A model generated the notes under the pieces. The model did no database searches. It had not been told where the DNA came from and saw only the letters and a list, made by a program, of their open reading frames with translations. The translations under genes and the position numbers were made by a program. Of a stretch of DNA of 6,983 bases, positions 5,472 through 6,983 are shown in pieces. Source of the stretch: an uncultured Bacteroidota bacterium (GTDB lineage Bacteria; Bacteroidota; Ignavibacteria; UBA10030; UBA8401); the NCBI GenBank assembly GCA_937920105.1, contig CALETH010000114.1, forward strand, positions 1 to 6,983. The letters run 5' to 3'. How positions within the stretch are numbered: the first letter of the stretch is position 1; each line of letters starts with the position of its first letter.

Positions 5472-6752
5472 TTAATATTGTAATAATTGATTGTTATTAA
5501 AAATTCCTATTGCTTTTCCTTTTAATATTTTTCCGTTAAATGGAGAATTTTTAGATTTTGATTTGAATTGTTCAGTGTTCACTTTCCATTCAACAGTTGG
5601 GTCTATAAAAGTAAAATTTGCTTTCTCTCCTTCTTTTATTATTATAGATTTACCAACAATTTTTCTTGGGTTGGTAGAAAATTTTTCGACTAATTGCATC
5701 ATGGAAAGAATTTTTGGTTCAACCAGTTCTGTAATGGAAAGTCCGATTGCCGTTTCTAATCCCACAATACCAAATGGTGCTTGAAGGTAATCTACTTCCT
5801 TTTCATCCAATGAATGTGGTGCATGGTCTGTTGCGATGACATCTATTGTTCCATCTCGCAAACCTTCTTTCATTGCATCAACATCTTTTTGTGTGCGAAG
5901 TGGTGGATTCATTTTTGTGTTGGTTTCAAAAGAGCGTACAATTTCATCGGTCAACACAAAATGATGTGGTGTTACTTCACTGGTTACGTGTATTCCTTTT
6001 TTCTTTCCTTCTCGTACTAATTGAACAGCATTTGCTGTACTAATATGTGCTACGTGATATTTTGCTTTTGTGTATTCCGTTAAAAGCAAATCTCTTGCAA
6101 TCATTACTTCTTCAGCAATTCCGGGAATTCCTGGTAAGCCAAGTTCGGTAGAAATTTTTCCTTCGTTCATCACTCCATTATGAGCAAGTGTTTGGTCTTC
6201 ACAATGTTGAATGAGTGGAATGTTATACATAGTAGAATATTCCAACGCTCTTCGCATGATGTTTGCATTAGAAACCGGTGCTCCATCATCACTTAAACCA
6301 ATAACTCCTGCTTGAACAAGTTCTGCAATTGGTGCGAGTTCTTTTCCTTCGCGTTTTTTTGTTACTGCTCCAATTGGATAGACATCAACAATTCCGTTGT
6401 TTGCTTTTTTTGCTTGCGTTTGGATGAATTGTGCTATTGCTTCATCATCTATTGCGGGATTTGTGTTTGGCATACAGCACGCAGAAGTAAATCCGCCGTA
6501 CGCTGCGGAAAGAGTTCCGCTTGTAATGGTTTCTTTGTGTTCAAAACCGGGTTCACGGAAATGTACGTGCATATCCATAAATCCGGGTGCAATAATTTTA
6601 TTTTTGAGATTTATTATTTGATAATTTTTTTGCTGCGGAATGTTTGGTTGAATTTTTTCTATTATTCCATTAACAATAAGTATATCAACGATAGAATCAG
6701 TGTGTGTGGATGGGTCTATAAAACGACCGGAGTGAAGAAGAATTGTGGGCAT
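5472..6752 (-). CDS. pyrC: Dihydroorotase (class I)
   Basis: PyrC catalyses the reversible cyclisation of N-carbamoyl-L-aspartate to dihydroorotate, the third step of pyrimidine synthesis, in the cytoplasm. The 426 residues match class I (about 420-430), not the roughly 345-residue class II E. coli type. The zinc and substrate ligands known for the amidohydrolase fold are all present: H62 and H64 in DMHVHFREPG (60-69), N96 in MPNTNP (94-99), the aspartate pair in LSDDGAPV (153-160), H183 in IQHCED (181-186), H236 in HVAHIS (233-238), and D309 in ATDHAPH (307-313). It is therefore a catalytic PyrC, not an inactive PyrC-prime. The ATG at 6752 has no Shine-Dalgarno. A GC-rich palindrome ends 25 bp upstream and may terminate the preceding gene. 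It appears to be the first gene of the pyrC-HSP90-TPR run; the metabolic link to the chaperone is not obvious. Confidence 0.96.
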   Translation of the reverse strand: MPTILLHSGRFIDPSTHTDSIVDILIVNGIIEKIQPNIPQQKNYQIINLKNKIIAPGFMDMHVHFREPGFEHKETITSGTLSAAYGGFTSACCMPNTNPAIDDEAIAQFIQTQAKKANNGIVDVYPIGAVTKKREGKELAPIAELVQAGVIGLSDDGAPVSNANIMRRALEYSTMYNIPLIQHCEDQTLAHNGVMNEGKISTELGLPGIPGIAEEVMIARDLLLTEYTKAKYHVAHISTANAVQLVREGKKKGIHVTSEVTPHHFVLTDEIVRSFETNTKMNPPLRTQKDVDAMKEGLRDGTIDVIATDHAPHSLDEKEVDYLQAPFGIVGLETAIGLSITELVEPKILSMMQLVEKFSTNPRKIVGKSIIIKEGEKANFTFIDPTVEWKVNTEQFKSKSKNSPFNGKILKGKAIGIFNNNQLLQY

Positions 6753-6777
6753 AGGTTTTTAGAGTATTAGCTATTAA

Positions 6778-6810
6778 AACCCTGCCAGAGTTCTAAACTC
6801 TGGCAGGGTT
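6778..6810. repeat. GC-rich 33-bp palindrome upstream of pyrC, possible terminator
   Basis: The arms AACCCTGCCAGAGTT (6778-6792) and AACTCTGGCAGGGTT (6796-6810) are perfectly complementary around CTA. Read symmetrically it is also 16-1-16 with one mismatched innermost pair. On the minus strand the stem is followed by TTTTAATAG, so with its strong GC base it is a credible intrinsic terminator for the gene entering from the right edge. It starts 25 bp upstream of the pyrC ATG. Its length and AGTT/AACT centre resemble the two other 33-bp palindromes in the window, and the CCCTGCCAGAG arm is a repeat type I recall from Bacteroidota-like genomes. Confidence 0.8.
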
Positions 6811-6851
6811 AAGGAAATGATATTTATTTCAATTAGATTTTCAATAATACA

Positions 6852-6870
6852 AAAAATGTCAGACATTTTT
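6852..6870 (-). terminator. A/T-rich hairpin just after the right-edge partial gene, probable terminator
   Basis: AAAAATGTC (6852-6860) and GACATTTTT (6862-6870) are a perfect 9-1-9 palindrome. It starts 2 bp after the stop codon of the partial minus-strand gene, and in that transcript the stem runs into UUUUUUG. The stem is weak in GC, so termination efficiency is uncertain. The stronger palindrome 41 bp farther on could back it up. Confidence 0.5.
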
Positions 6871-6872
6871 AC

Positions 6873-6983
6873 TTACATTTTTTTATTTACAGGTCCTAAA
6901 AATGAAGTTTGGATTGTATGTACTAATGTATTTTTTTCATCATAAATTTCTATCATAACTACTGTATTCATTGTTTGAATGTA
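6873..6983 (-). CDS. 3' end of an unidentified gene running off the right edge
   Basis: One minus-strand frame is open from the window edge to a TAA at 6873-6875 and encodes 36 residues ending in FLGPVNKKM. The piece alternates polar and hydrophobic residues (VVMIEIYDEKNTLVHTIQTSF), as in a beta-rich C-terminal region, and has no cysteines. I do not recognise it. Internal ATGs would allow an ORF of only 32 residues, but the frame stays open to the edge, so it is more likely the tail of a longer gene. A hairpin immediately after the stop supports a real gene end. Confidence 0.5.
   Translation of the reverse strand, partial: YIQTMNTVVMIEIYDEKNTLVHTIQTSFLGPVNKKM

Noticed and set aside
6312..6770. 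152-codon plus-strand open frame
   Set aside because: It lies antisense to pyrC, has a cysteine/phenylalanine-rich low-complexity translation typical of a shadow frame, and pyrC is a full-length enzyme with all ligands intact.
1..6983. CRISPR array, phage or defence-island genes
   Set aside because: There are no regularly spaced direct repeats, and the intact genes are housekeeping or chaperone genes. The only mobile trace is the short transposase remnant.

Overview
The window is an AT-rich stretch of bacterial chromosome carrying a run of housekeeping genes, all transcribed from the minus strand and therefore read right to left. The organism is probably a member of the Bacteroidota/Chlorobiota/Ignavibacteriota (FCB) group. 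That guess rests on strong A/T codon bias, a REP-associated (HUH/Y1) transposase fragment of a type common in that group, and intergenic palindromes that resemble repeats I recall from those genomes. No 16S or marker-gene search was possible, so the phylum is an inference only.

Layout in the direction of transcription. The window opens at its right end inside the 3' end of an unidentified minus-strand gene (6873-6983), followed by an A/T hairpin (6852-6870) and a GC-rich 33-bp palindrome (6778-6810). Next comes a tight series: pyrC (dihydroorotase), a divergent HSP90-family chaperone and a TPR-like helical protein, with gaps of 42 and 49 bp. A REP-like hairpin (2457-2476) lies in the 51-bp gap before tsaE-tsaB (t6A tRNA modification, overlapping by 4 bp). 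After a second 33-bp palindrome (1298-1330) comes accD (acetyl-CoA carboxylase beta subunit). A third 33-bp palindrome (328-360) follows accD, and a truncated REP-associated transposase (41-310) with another imperfect palindrome (11-48) occupies the left end.

Functionally, pyrC, tsaE/tsaB and accD serve pyrimidine synthesis, tRNA modification and fatty-acid synthesis; all have intact key residues and look ordinary. The most interesting gene content is the HSP90-like/TPR-like pair. The chaperone has a complete GHKL ATPase site but is not the typical HtpG. Its partner is a helical-repeat protein with a Cys/His cluster. This suggests a bacterial chaperone/co-chaperone module. The other notable signal is the set of intergenic palindromes: three are exactly 33 bp, share a related centre, and have unrelated but self-complementary outer arms. 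They lie in the same window as the remains of the enzyme class that mobilises such repeats. There is no gene-free stretch over 300 bp, and I saw no tRNA, rRNA or CRISPR array.
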